DNA of 64,000 nucleotides, taken from Falsiroseomonas stagni DSM 19981. GTDB taxonomy: Bacteria; Pseudomonadota; Alphaproteobacteria; Acetobacterales; Acetobacteraceae. The position numbers and the translations under genes are program-made. Shown here one piece after another: positions 49,778-58,182 of this stretch; the first letter of the stretch is position 1; every line of letters begins with the position of its first letter. The stretch is from the NCBI RefSeq assembly GCF_900114315.1, contig NZ_FOSQ01000005.1:62001-126000 (forward strand), read 5' to 3'. The notes under the pieces are model-generated. The model was given only the letters and a program-made list of their open reading frames with translations. It did not search any database and was not told the origin of the DNA.

Positions 49778-50800
49778 CTACTTCGCCACCGCCGCGTCGC
49801 CGCGCGTCTTCCACAGCGACCAGGCGATGCCGGCCGCCAGGATCACGAAGGTGATCGACAGCGACAGCGCCGGCGGGAACTTGCCGGTCTCCGGGAAGAC
49901 CAGGTCGGCCACGAAGATCTTCGACCCGATGAAGACCAGCAGCACCGACAGCGCGTACTTCAGGTAGTGGAAGCGGTGCACCATCGCGGCGAGGGCGAAG
50001 TACAGCGCCCGCAGGCCGAGGATGGCGAAGATGTTCGACGTGTAGACGATGAACGGGTCCGTCGTGATGGCGAAGATCGCCGGCACGCTGTCCACCGCGA
50101 AGATCACGTCGGCGACCTCCACCAGCACCAGCGCCAGGAAGAGCGGCGTCATGAACCAGGTGGCCTTGCCGCTCTGCGGGTGCGGCTTCTTCACCCAGAA
50201 CTTCTCGCCATGCAGGTCATCCGTCACGTTGAAGCGGCGGCGCATGAAGGTCAGCAGCGGGTTGGACGCGATGTCCGGCTTCGCATCCGCCATCACCCAC
50301 ATCTTGATGCCGGTGAAGATCAGGAAGGCGGCGAAGATGTAGAGCACCCAGGAGAACTGGGCGACGATGGTGGCGCCGAGCCCGATCATGATCGCGCGCA
50401 GCACGATGACGCCGAGGATGCCCCAGAACAGCACCCGGTGCTGGTAGATCCGCGGCACCGCGAAGTAGGTGAAGATCATCGCGATGACGAAGACATTGTC
50501 CATCGCCAGCGTCTTCTCGACGATGAAGCCGGTCCAGTAGAGGGTCGCGGCCTCCGCGCCCGCCAGGCCGACGCCCTCGGGCTTGAGGTTGTCGAAGCTC
50601 CACCAAACCCAGAAGCCGAAGGCGAGGCCGAGGCTGATGTAGATGGCGGAGAGAACGAGGCTCTCCTTCACCTCGATCTCCCGCGCCTCCCGGTGCAGGA
50701 CACCGAGGTCGAGAACGAGCAGCAGGCCGACGACGGCGATGAAGACAAGCCACATCCAGACGGGCGTGGCGAGGAAGGTTCCTGTCAGGAACTCGAACAT
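49778..50800 (-). CDS. TerC/Alx-family integral membrane protein
   Basis: A 340-residue protein with about nine membrane helices. The two halves each carry the TerC acidic motifs: FIVEKTLAMDNVFVIAMIF and LVLVEVADVIFAVDSVPAIF, thought to transport metal ions such as Mn2+. Often called tellurium-resistance TerC or Alx. GGAG precedes ATG 50800. I saw no yybP-ykoY-type riboswitch in the 45-base leader. Metal-homeostasis role is family knowledge. Confidence 0.94.
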   Translation of the reverse strand: MFEFLTGTFLATPVWMWLVFIAVVGLLLVLDLGVLHREAREIEVKESLVLSAIYISLGLAFGFWVWWSFDNLKPEGVGLAGAEAATLYWTGFIVEKTLAMDNVFVIAMIFTYFAVPRIYQHRVLFWGILGVIVLRAIMIGLGATIVAQFSWVLYIFAAFLIFTGIKMWVMADAKPDIASNPLLTFMRRRFNVTDDLHGEKFWVKKPHPQSGKATWFMTPLFLALVLVEVADVIFAVDSVPAIFAITTDPFIVYTSNIFAILGLRALYFALAAMVHRFHYLKYALSVLLVFIGSKIFVADLVFPETGKFPPALSLSITFVILAAGIAWSLWKTRGDAAVAK

Positions 50801-50845
50801 GGGGGACTCCAGGGGGGTGGTTCGGGGGTGGCGGTCGGGGGGGCG

Positions 50846-51256
50846 TCAGCCCGCGGGCGGGGGGCGAGCCAGGTGTTCTCGCAGCAGAGCCATGTTCCGA
50901 CGGTTAGCGCGCAGGAAAATATCCGCGGTCCAGCCGAGGAGGGGCACCGCGCCGATCGCGGCGTCGAGCGCGACGTTGCCCGCCATGCGCAGCAGCACCG
51001 GGCGCGGCACGCCAAGGCGCGCGGCTTCCAGGATGAGCCAGGCGGAGACGCCCTTCGACACCAGCGGCCCGATGCCGGGCAGCAGGTTGGATGCCGCGTC
51101 GGCGCCGAAGCGGATCGAGGTGCCGGGCACGCGGAGCGCGCTGTCCAGCATCCAGGCGAGGCGATCGAGGCGCGCCAGCGCGGCTTCGGACTCGGCCGGA
51201 CGCCCAGAGGATGGATCGGCAGACGGATGGACGGACGGGTCGCGTGAAAGCGACAT
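50846..51256 (-). CDS. DUF4112 domain protein
   Basis: A 136-residue protein with the DUF4112 core: RLDRLAWMLDSALRVPGTSI, DAASNLLPGIGPLVSKGVSA, and LGWTADIFLRANRRN. Two amphipathic/membrane-associated segments. Start ATG 51256 chosen for its GGGAG spacing; upstream Met codons (51262, 51316) are alternatives. Probably in the same transcript as terC, which starts 45 bases further. Function unknown. Confidence 0.85.
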   Translation of the reverse strand: MSLSRDPSVHPSADPSSGRPAESEAALARLDRLAWMLDSALRVPGTSIRFGADAASNLLPGIGPLVSKGVSAWLILEAARLGVPRPVLLRMAGNVALDAAIGAVPLLGWTADIFLRANRRNMALLREHLARPPPAG

Positions 51257-51510
51257 CGGCATCTCCCAGGTGCAGGCCGCGCGCAACGCGGCCTTCAGAT
51301 GGAAGGTGTCCGACATGACGGCGCCATCGCCGCCAGAGGGGCCCGGACCCCCAGCAGGAGGCAGATGGATCGCCGCCTGCACGGTTTCAAGATGGCCGAT
51401 TGTTCATCCGGGCCTCGGCCATGCCGGGCCGGCCGGGGTGGCGGCCCAGGGTGGCGCCCCGGGGTGGCCTGTCTATGCTTCCCGCGCCGGCACGACGGAG
51501 GCGGCACCCC

Positions 51511-51885
51511 ATGAATCCCGACATCACCCGCATCCCCAGCCGCAAGCTGCCCAGCAAATCCGCGGTCTCGGTCTATCGGCTGCCAGGCGGGGGCGGGTTC
51601 CTCTGGGCGGTCGCCGTATCCCCGGACCGGACGCAGGATATCCGGGCGCAGACGCGCGGCACGCTGGCGGTGCTGGACGGCTACCTGGCCGATGCCGGCG
51701 TTGATCGGACCCGGATCGTGAAGGCGGAGGTCGTGGTGACGGACCATGACAACAAGCCGGCCTTCGACGAGGTCTGGGCTGCCTGGATGCCGGACGGGCA
51801 GGGGCCGGTGCGGTCCTTCGTGGAATCGCGGATGCCGGAGGGCGATCTGATCGAGATCATCATCACCGCCGCCCTGCCGGCCTGA
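51511..51885 (+). CDS. RidA-family protein
   Basis: A 124-residue protein with the YjgF/RidA chorismate-mutase-like fold: TLAVLDGYLADAGVDRTRIV, KAEVVVTDHDNKPAFDEVWA, and PVRSFVESRMPEGDLIEIII. RidA hydrolyses reactive enamine/imine intermediates from PLP enzymes. The Arg positioned in VESRMPEGD may be the active-site Arg. Sequence is divergent at the N-terminus, so the substrate may differ. ATG 51511. Confidence 0.86.
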   Translation: MNPDITRIPSRKLPSKSAVSVYRLPGGGGFLWAVAVSPDRTQDIRAQTRGTLAVLDGYLADAGVDRTRIVKAEVVVTDHDNKPAFDEVWAAWMPDGQGPVRSFVESRMPEGDLIEIIITAALPA

Positions 51886-51905
51886 TCGCGCGGGGTGACC
51901 AAGGC

Positions 51906-52460
51906 ATGGACCTGACCCTGCCGCGCTGCCGCTGGGCGGCGACCGACCCGATGATGGCCGCCTACCACGACACCGAATGGGGCGTGCCCGTCCTCGATCC
52001 CCGCGCCTTGTGGGAAACGCTGATGCTGGAGGGATTCCAGGCCGGCCTGTCCTGGCAGGTGATCCTGCGCAAGCGGGAGGCGTTCCGGGCGGGCTTCGCG
52101 GGGTTCGATCCCGTCCGCGTCGCGGCCTTCACGGAGGCCGATATCCTCCGCCTGTTGGCGGACCCCGGCATCGTGCGGTCCCGCGCCAAGATCGAGGCGA
52201 CGATCGCCGGCGCGCGGGTCTTCAACGCCATGCAGGCGGCAGGCGAGGATTTTGCCCAGTGGTGCTGGTCCTTCACCGGCGGGCGCACGATCCGGGGCGA
52301 TGGGGTTTCCACCACCACGCCGCTGGCGGAGGTGGTGTCGAAGGCGCTGAAGAAGCGGGGGTTCAAGTTCGTGGGCCCCACCATCGTCCATGCCTGGATG
52401 CAGGCGGTGGGGATGGTGGATGACCACCAGGCGCATTGCTTCCGGCATCGCATCGGCTGA
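51906..52460 (+). CDS. tag: DNA-3-methyladenine glycosylase I
   Basis: A 184-residue Tag glycosylase, excising 3-methyladenine from alkylated DNA. Residues PRCRWAATDPMMAAYHDTEW contain the zinc-ligand Cys/His and the catalytic-site Glu. LEGFQAGLSWQVILRKREAF is the helix-hairpin-helix-like core. The C-terminal zinc ligands are in DDHQAHCFRH. It is 20 bases after the RidA gene, same direction. Confidence 0.95.
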   Translation: MDLTLPRCRWAATDPMMAAYHDTEWGVPVLDPRALWETLMLEGFQAGLSWQVILRKREAFRAGFAGFDPVRVAAFTEADILRLLADPGIVRSRAKIEATIAGARVFNAMQAAGEDFAQWCWSFTGGRTIRGDGVSTTTPLAEVVSKALKKRGFKFVGPTIVHAWMQAVGMVDDHQAHCFRHRIG

Positions 52461-52470
52461 TCCTCGCGCC

Positions 52471-53475
52471 ATGCGCGCCCTTCTCGCCCTGCTGCTGGTG
52501 ATCGCCCTGCCCGCGCGGGGGGAGGAGGCGCTGGGCCTGGCGCCCGGCCACACGCTGCGCCTGCACGCGGCGCCGCGGGCGGAGGCTCCGGTCTCCCGCA
52601 GCTACACGCTGACCCTGGCGGCGGGGGATTGGCTGGCGGTCACGGCCCCGGCGGCGCAGGTGAATGGCGCGGCGACGGAACCGCCGATCGAGGTCGCGGG
52701 GCCGGGTGGCGTCACGGCGCGGGACTACGGGCGGCTGGTGATGCGCGCGGCGCAGGCGGGCGACTACCGGGTGGCGGTGCGGGATTTCCATGCGCTGTCA
52801 CTGTCCCGCTACCCCGCCGGGCATCCGGTGGTGGATCCGGGCCTGGCACCCGGCGATGTGCGGGTGGATGGAAGGCCGCTGCGGGCCACGCCGGTTGTGA
52901 CGACGGAGCCGATGGACCTGCGCTACGACGACGCGCCCCCGCCTTCCGGCTGGCCGGCGCGGGTCGCGGTGGCGGTGGGGGATGGCTTCACCTTGCATCT
53001 CTATCGCCGCGACGCCATGCGGCAGATGGAGTTGTGGCCTGCGGACCCGGTGCCGGTCGTGGCGGCGCTGCTGCGCGGCACCGCGCCGATCGAGGCGCGC
53101 ACCGACCTGCCGCTGTTCCCGGCTGGCAATTTCAGCGTGGCCTTCGCGGCGCAGGCGGAGCGGCGGCACGGGCCCTGCATCGACTGGCTCCGCCATGTCG
53201 CCTTCCACACGCAGGAAAGCGTCTGGCCCTTCGACCGGCTGGCCTATGTGGCGCTGGGGCTGAGCCGGGACGGGCGGTATCTCGCCACCGCGATGGGGGA
53301 GACCCGGCCGGTCCCCGCCAAGGGGGATCCGACGGAGGCGCGGGAGGGGACCAGCCCTGCCTATGAGGCTGCGCTGCGGGCGCGCATCGCGGCGGACCCG
53401 GCGGCGCTGGAACCACGGCTTTCCGCGCTGGATGCGGTGCTGGAAAGCCTGGTCATCCCCTGCGGGGTGCCGTGA
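52471..53475 (+). CDS. Exported protein of unknown function
   Basis: A 334-residue protein with a short signal (MRALLALLLVIALPARG). No family recognised. The middle contains YTLTLAAGDWLAVTAPAAQV and DYRVAVRDFHALSLSRYP, suggesting beta-sandwich structure. A late motif GPCIDWLRHVAFHTQES contains one of two Cys. Starts 10 bases after tag; its stop overlaps the next gene (GTGA), giving a translationally coupled cluster. Confidence 0.7.
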   Translation: MRALLALLLVIALPARGEEALGLAPGHTLRLHAAPRAEAPVSRSYTLTLAAGDWLAVTAPAAQVNGAATEPPIEVAGPGGVTARDYGRLVMRAAQAGDYRVAVRDFHALSLSRYPAGHPVVDPGLAPGDVRVDGRPLRATPVVTTEPMDLRYDDAPPPSGWPARVAVAVGDGFTLHLYRRDAMRQMELWPADPVPVVAALLRGTAPIEARTDLPLFPAGNFSVAFAAQAERRHGPCIDWLRHVAFHTQESVWPFDRLAYVALGLSRDGRYLATAMGETRPVPAKGDPTEAREGTSPAYEAALRARIAADPAALEPRLSALDAVLESLVIPCGVP

Positions 53476-54758
53476 CGGTCCTGGTCATCGGCGGGCACGG
53501 GCTGATCGGCGGCGCCATCGTGGCGGCGCTGCTGGCGGCGGGGCATGCGGTGGCGGGGGCGGGGCGGGGTGTCCGGCAGGCGGCGCGCCGGCAGCCGGCG
53601 GTGCGCTGGCACCGGATCGACATGGCGGATCCGGGCGCGGATTGGGCGCCGGTGCTGGCGGGCGTGACGGCGGTGGTGAATGGCGCCGGCGCCTTGCAGG
53701 ACGGGCCCTCGGACCGCCTGGCGGGCGTGCATGTGGCGGGGCTCGCCCGGCTGCTGGCAGCCTGCGAGACCGCGGGGGTGCGGCGCTTCATCCAGGTTTC
53801 CGCGGCGGGGGTGGGGGACAGCCCCGGTGCCTTCGGCGCGACGAAGCGGGAGGCGGAGGCGCTGCTGGCGCGGTCGGGCCTCGATTGGCTGGTGCTGCGG
53901 CCCGGGCTGGTGCTGGCGCCCGTCGCCTATGGCGGGTCCGCGCTGCTGCGGGCGCTGGCGGCCTTTCCCCTCTTTGTCCCGGCGCTGCATGCGGACCGTG
54001 TGGTGCAGGTGGTGGGGGCGGATGATGTGGCCGCGGCGGTGATCGCCGCGCTGCGGCCGGGGGCGCCTTCTGGCGTGGCCATCGACCTGGTGGCGCCGGC
54101 GGCGACGACGCTGGCGGAGATCCTGGCGGGGTTGCGGGGCTGGCTCGGGCTGGCGCCGGCGCCGGTGGTTGCGATGCCGGGCCTGGTCGCGGCGATGGGC
54201 GCGCGGGTGGCCGACGGGCTGGCCTGGCTGGGCTGGAGGAGCCCGATGCGATCGACCTCTCTCGCGCAAATGGCGGCCGGGGTGCAAGGCGACGGGGCGG
54301 CGGCCGCGACGCTGCTGGGGCGCCCGGTCCGGGGGCTCGGCGCGTGGCTGTCCGCCCATCCGGCCGGGGCGCAGGAGGCCTGGTTCGCGCGGCTCTATCT
54401 GATGAAGCCGGCCGTGATCGGGGTGCTGGCCGCGTTCTGGCTGGTCTCCGGCCTGGTGGGGCTGTTGCGCCCCGCGGAGGCATCGGCGGTGCTGGAGGCA
54501 GCCGGCTTCGGGCCGGCGCTGGCACGGGCGGTGGTGCTGGGTGGGAGTGTGACGAACATCGCGCTCGGCCTGATGGCGATGCACCGGCGCGGTGCGCGGC
54601 TGGCGCTGTGGGGCATGGTGGCGGTGACGGGGGCCTATCTGGCGGGGGCGACGCTGTGGCGGCCGGACCTCTGGCTCGATCCGCTGGGGGTGCTGGTGAA
54701 GACGCTGCCGGCGGCGATGCTGGCGCTGGCCGGGCTGGCGGTGCTGGACGACCGATGA
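53472..54758 (+). CDS. NAD(P)-dependent epimerase/dehydratase-like protein fused to DoxX-like membrane domain
   Basis: A 428-residue fusion. Residues 1-290: Rossmann fold of the atypical SDR type (VLVIGGHGLIGGAIVAALLA, FIQVSAAGVGDSPGAFGATK with Ser and Lys but no YxxxK Tyr, LVLRPGLVLAP). Residues about 300-428: four membrane helices of DoxX type (FWLVSGLVGLLRPAEASAVL, LWGMVAVTGAYLAGATLWRP). Start GTG 53472 overlaps the previous stop; the end overlaps the next gene. Related to NDUFA9-like/quinone-associated SDRs. Exact role unknown. Confidence 0.84.
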   Translation: MTVLVIGGHGLIGGAIVAALLAAGHAVAGAGRGVRQAARRQPAVRWHRIDMADPGADWAPVLAGVTAVVNGAGALQDGPSDRLAGVHVAGLARLLAACETAGVRRFIQVSAAGVGDSPGAFGATKREAEALLARSGLDWLVLRPGLVLAPVAYGGSALLRALAAFPLFVPALHADRVVQVVGADDVAAAVIAALRPGAPSGVAIDLVAPAATTLAEILAGLRGWLGLAPAPVVAMPGLVAAMGARVADGLAWLGWRSPMRSTSLAQMAAGVQGDGAAAATLLGRPVRGLGAWLSAHPAGAQEAWFARLYLMKPAVIGVLAAFWLVSGLVGLLRPAEASAVLEAAGFGPALARAVVLGGSVTNIALGLMAMHRRGARLALWGMVAVTGAYLAGATLWRPDLWLDPLGVLVKTLPAAMLALAGLAVLDDR

Positions 54759-55225
54759 GCCTGTTCCTGGCGATCAAGGTCCTGCATGTCATCGGCGCCG
54801 CGGTGCTGCTGGGCACGGGGGCGGGGATCGCCTTCTTCATGCTGATGGCGCATCGCGCGGGCGATCCGCGCATCATCGCCCATACCGCGGGCGTGGTCGT
54901 GGTGGCGGATACGGTCTTCACGGCGACGGCGGTGGTCGCGCAGCCCGTGACGGGCCTGGCGCTGGCCTGGATGGCGGGACATTCCCTGTGGGATGGCTGG
55001 CTGCTGGCCAGCATCGCGCTCTATGTGCTGACCGGCCTGTTCTGGCTGCCGGTGGTCTGGATGCAGTGGCGGATGCGCAACCTGGCGCGGGCTGCGGTGG
55101 CCGCCGGCACGGCGCTGCCGCCCGAATACCACCGGCTGTTCCGCGCCTGGTTCGCCTGCGGCTTCCCGGCCTTCGCGGCGGTACTGGGCATCATCGCCCT
55201 GATGGTGGCAAAGCCGCCGCTCTGA
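54755..55225 (+). CDS. DUF2269 membrane protein
   Basis: A 156-residue protein with four membrane helices (LFLAIKVLHVIGAAVLLGTG, VVVVADTVFTATAVVAQPVT, LASIALYVLTGLFWLPVVWM, FPAFAAVLGIIALMVA). His in KVLHVIGA and in the loop EYHRLFRAW could bind heme or metal, as DUF2269 is sometimes compared to cytochrome-like proteins. Start ATG 54755 overlaps the preceding stop. Co-occurrence with the SDR-DoxX protein suggests a joint redox role (inference). Confidence 0.85.
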   Translation: MSLFLAIKVLHVIGAAVLLGTGAGIAFFMLMAHRAGDPRIIAHTAGVVVVADTVFTATAVVAQPVTGLALAWMAGHSLWDGWLLASIALYVLTGLFWLPVVWMQWRMRNLARAAVAAGTALPPEYHRLFRAWFACGFPAFAAVLGIIALMVAKPPL

Positions 55226-55251
55226 TACCTGTGGCAAGATGGAGTGCCCTG

Positions 55252-55383
55252 CGGCCGACGAAGTCGGCCGAGGCCGCGAATGCGGCCCGCCGGAAGTCCG
55301 GCGAAGCCAAGCCCGCGGAGCGGGTGCCGGCGATTGAGGCATCAAAAAGGAAGACCAACGAGTCGCTGCAAGCGGCCGTTGGT
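55252..55383. repeat. Array of five consecutive hairpins
   Basis: Stem-loops follow each other: CGGCCGAC-GAA-GTCGGCCG (55252-55270), GGCCGC-GAAT-GCGGCC (55272-55287), CGCCGG-AAGT-CCGGCG (55288-55303), CCCGC-GGA-GCGGG (55312-55324), and ACCAACG with CGTTGGT (55354-55383). All arms are perfect. It lies in the gap between DUF2269 and the ArsC-like gene. Could be a REP/BIME-like element, a structured RNA or an attenuating leader. Confidence 0.8.
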
Positions 55384-55398
55384 ATGAGGAGGCCCCGC

Positions 55399-55758
55399 AT
55401 GACCGAGTCCCGCGCCGTGACCATCCACGGCATCAAGAACTGCGACACGATGAAGAAGGCCCGCGCCTGGCTTGAGCAGGCGGGGATCGACCACCGCTTT
55501 CGCGACTACAAGGCGGAGCCGCCGCGGCCGGAGGAGATCACGCGCTGGGCGGGGCAGGTGGGGTGGGAGGCATTGCTGAACCGTGCCGGCACCACCTTCC
55601 GCAAGCTGCCGGAGGCGGAGCGCGAGGGCATCGACCAGCCGCGCGCCATCGCGCTGATGCTGGCGCAGCCCTCCGTCATCAAGCGGCCGGTGCTGGAGAT
55701 CGGCGACCGCGTGCTGGTCGGCTTCAAGCCGGAGGAATGGGCGAAGGCGCTGGGATAG
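55399..55758 (+). CDS. ArsC/Spx/YffB-family protein
   Basis: A 119-residue thioredoxin-like protein: IHGIKNCDTMKKARAWLEQA with the single Cys, IDHRFRDYKAEPPRP, and RPVLEIGDRVLVGFKPEEW. The IKNCDTMKKA form matches the YffB/Spx-like branch rather than true arsenate reductase. It may act as glutathione-dependent reductase or regulator. GAGGAGG precedes ATG 55399; the leader is the hairpin array. Confidence 0.88.
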   Translation: MTESRAVTIHGIKNCDTMKKARAWLEQAGIDHRFRDYKAEPPRPEEITRWAGQVGWEALLNRAGTTFRKLPEAEREGIDQPRAIALMLAQPSVIKRPVLEIGDRVLVGFKPEEWAKALG

Positions 55759-55764
55759 GGCGCG

Positions 55765-56829
55765 TCACGTCAGGTACAGGCGGTCGGCGTATTCACTGAT
55801 GTGGGTGTCGGTGGGCTGGCCGCGGCGGCGCCCCGGTACCTGCGCCGGGGCGAGGTCCCCCGCCAGGGCGGCGACCAGGTCCTGCCGGATGCGGGGCGCG
55901 TTGCGGTACCATTGGTGGCCGATCCAGTTGGCCTCCGCTTCCGTCTGCGGCACCACCGCGCCGGTGCCGGAGGGCAGGACATCCCGCGAATAATCCACCA
56001 CCGCGGCATTGGCGGGCAGGTCCGCCATCCGTCGCGGCCCGGCACTGCCCAGCCGGGCCACGCCGTTCAGCGTGGCGGAGATGAGCCACAGCACGCCGTC
56101 ATCGCGGTTGACGCCGATCGTGACGTAGCGCGCGAGGTCGGCGATGGGGCGCAGCCCGCCGAGGCTGTCATCCGCCGCCTCCCCCGCGCGCGGCCGGTCC
56201 AGCGCATCGGCTTCATCGTCGCCGGCCAGCAGCAGCGCCTGGGCAAAGAGGGGGCGGTTCATGCCGGGCAGATGCGGCGCGATGGCCTGCATGCCGTGCC
56301 GCGTCACGCGCACGCCCATGGAATGCGCGATGTAGGCCAGGCGCAGGCCCTGCCGCGGCGCGCGCGCGATGGTGTCGAGCAGCTTGGCGAGGGCGAGGCC
56401 GGAGCGGGAGGCGGAGAGGCGATCGTCCTTGTAGCCATCGGTGCTGCCGGCACCATGGCTCGGCCAGGTGAAGGCCAGCGGCAGCAGGGGCGGGGCGCCG
56501 CCCTGTTCGAGCCAGAGCGCGAGCTTGGCCGTGCGGGTCAGCGCTTCGGCGAAGGCATGGTTGAAGCCGTGCACGAAGAGCAGCGGCATGGCCTTCGTGT
56601 CCCGTGCCGTGAGGAGCCACTTCTCCACGGTCGCCTGCAATGCGGTGTCGGGATCCTCGGCGATTTGCAGGGAGCCGGGGACGAGGCGGCCCTCCGGCAC
56701 CGGATCGGCCACCGCTTCGCAGGTGACGACGCCGAGCGTGAGCCTGTCCGGCGGTTCGGAACATTCGGCCCCGAAGCCGCCGGCGGCAGGCTTGCGGTTG
56801 GTGGCGAAGAAGACCTGGCGTTGCGACAC
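55765..56829 (-). CDS. Alpha/beta hydrolase, DUF900 family
   Basis: A 354-residue hydrolase: VFFATNRKPA (typical DUF900 start), LLFVHGFNHAFAEALTRTAK, FTWPSHGAG, and nucleophile elbow LAYIAHSMGVRVTRHGM. Start GTG 56829 after AGGAACG gives the conserved N-terminus; an ATG further upstream adds an unrelated basic extension. Convergent with the ArsC-like gene. Esterase/lipase activity presumed. Confidence 0.86.
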   Translation of the reverse strand: MSQRQVFFATNRKPAAGGFGAECSEPPDRLTLGVVTCEAVADPVPEGRLVPGSLQIAEDPDTALQATVEKWLLTARDTKAMPLLFVHGFNHAFAEALTRTAKLALWLEQGGAPPLLPLAFTWPSHGAGSTDGYKDDRLSASRSGLALAKLLDTIARAPRQGLRLAYIAHSMGVRVTRHGMQAIAPHLPGMNRPLFAQALLLAGDDEADALDRPRAGEAADDSLGGLRPIADLARYVTIGVNRDDGVLWLISATLNGVARLGSAGPRRMADLPANAAVVDYSRDVLPSGTGAVVPQTEAEANWIGHQWYRNAPRIRQDLVAALAGDLAPAQVPGRRRGQPTDTHISEYADRLYLT

Positions 56830-57054
56830 GGCATCGTTCCTGTCAGCGACAGAAGGACCGTAGCGCCGGCAGCGGGGCGCGGGAAGGCCGTCCGGCGTTG
56901 GGTGCGGTGCCGCCGCTTTTCCAGGCAGTGGCGTGACGGGGCCGGCAGAAAGGGCGCCCGAGGCCCTTGCCCGTTGCGCAAGGCCCAATGACACTGAGTT
57001 GTCCGCCGGTGCCATCCGGCGTTCCACGACAGGTCTCTTGGGAGAGCTTCACGA

Positions 57055-58089
57055 ATGAACCTTGCGAAGATGGGCGCCGCCCTCGGCGCCGCGATGCTGG
57101 GCGCGATCACGGTCGCGCCGGCCGTGGCGCAGCCCGCGGCCACGGCCGACACCGTCGCCGCGATCCGCGCGCGCGGGCAGCTCGTCTGCTCCCACGCGCC
57201 GTCGACCGTCGGCTTCTCGCTGCCGGACAGCCAGGGCAACTGGCGCGGCATCGACGTTGATTACTGCCGCGCCGTCGCGGCCGCGATCCTCGGCGATGGC
57301 AACCGCATCCGCGTCATCCCCTCCTCCACCCAGCAGCGCTTCACCATGCTGCAATCCGGTGAGATCGACCTGCTGGTGCGCAGCACCACCTGGACGCTGG
57401 CGCGCGAAGCCTCGCTGGGCTTCGAATTCGCCGCCATCAACGTCTATGACGGCCAGGGCTTCATGGTGCACCGCGACGCGGGCGTGACCTCCGCCCGCCA
57501 GCTCGATGGCGCGACGGTCTGCGTGCAGCCCGGCACGACGACCGAGCTGAACATGGCGGACTTCTTCCGCTCCAACCGCCTGCGCTTCACCCCGGTGGTG
57601 ATCGAGAGCATCGAGGAGATCCGCAACGCCTTCATCTCCCGCCGCTGCGACGCCTATACGAACGACGCGTCGTCGCTGGCGTCCTTCGCGGCAAGCCAGG
57701 GGGCGAATGCGAACCGCTACCTGCTGCTGCCGGAGATCATCAGCAAGGAACCGCTGGGGCCGGTGGTGCGGAAGGGCGATTTCCGCTTCTTCGACATCGT
57801 GCGCTGGACGCATTTCGCGATGGTGACGGCGGAGGAATTCGGCATCACCCAGGCGAATGTCGATACCTTCATGAACAGCAACAACCCGGACATCCAGCGC
57901 TTCATGGGGCGCACGGGTGACCTCGGCCGGATGCTGGGGCTGGAGAATGACTGGGCGGTGAAGATCATCCGCGCCGTGGGCAACTATGGCGAGGTGTGGG
58001 AGCGCAACATGACGCCGATCGGCTTCCCGCGCGGCATCAACAACCTCTGGACGCGCGGTGGCCTGCAATACGCGCCGCCGATGCGCTGA
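57055..58089 (+). CDS. Amino-acid ABC transporter substrate-binding protein (AapJ-like), copy 1
   Basis: A 344-residue periplasmic binding protein of the general L-amino-acid type (AapJ). Signal MNLAKMGAALGAAMLGAITV to APAVAQ. DTVAAIRARGQLVCSHAPST, IDVDYCRAVAAAILGD and LLVRSTTWTLAREASLGFEF are typical. WTRGGLQYAPPMR at the end is conserved with its neighbour. No permease or ATPase genes adjoin. Followed by a terminator hairpin and a close paralogue. Confidence 0.93.
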   Translation: MNLAKMGAALGAAMLGAITVAPAVAQPAATADTVAAIRARGQLVCSHAPSTVGFSLPDSQGNWRGIDVDYCRAVAAAILGDGNRIRVIPSSTQQRFTMLQSGEIDLLVRSTTWTLAREASLGFEFAAINVYDGQGFMVHRDAGVTSARQLDGATVCVQPGTTTELNMADFFRSNRLRFTPVVIESIEEIRNAFISRRCDAYTNDASSLASFAASQGANANRYLLLPEIISKEPLGPVVRKGDFRFFDIVRWTHFAMVTAEEFGITQANVDTFMNSNNPDIQRFMGRTGDLGRMLGLENDWAVKIIRAVGNYGEVWERNMTPIGFPRGINNLWTRGGLQYAPPMR

Positions 58090-58133
58090 GCATCGAGAGG
58101 GGGCGGGCCTTGGCCTGCCACCGTTCGGTTTCC

Positions 58134-58165
58134 GGGGGCGGCGGGTGACCGCCGCCCCCTTCTTC
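58134..58165 (+). terminator. Terminator between the two binding-protein genes
   Basis: GGGGGCGGCGG and CCGCCGCCCCC form a perfect 11-bp stem with loop GTGA, followed by TTCTTCG, 45 bases after the first receptor stop. Confidence 0.75.
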
Positions 58166-58182
58166 GTTGGAGGAAGGCAAGC

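Noticed and set aside
50801-50845. yybP-ykoY manganese riboswitch before terC
   Set aside because: The leader is only 45 bases of G-rich sequence; no conserved riboswitch core could be found.
50811-50850. G-quadruplex regulating terC
   Set aside because: Long G-runs are common in this GC-rich window and the spacing is irregular; no independent support.
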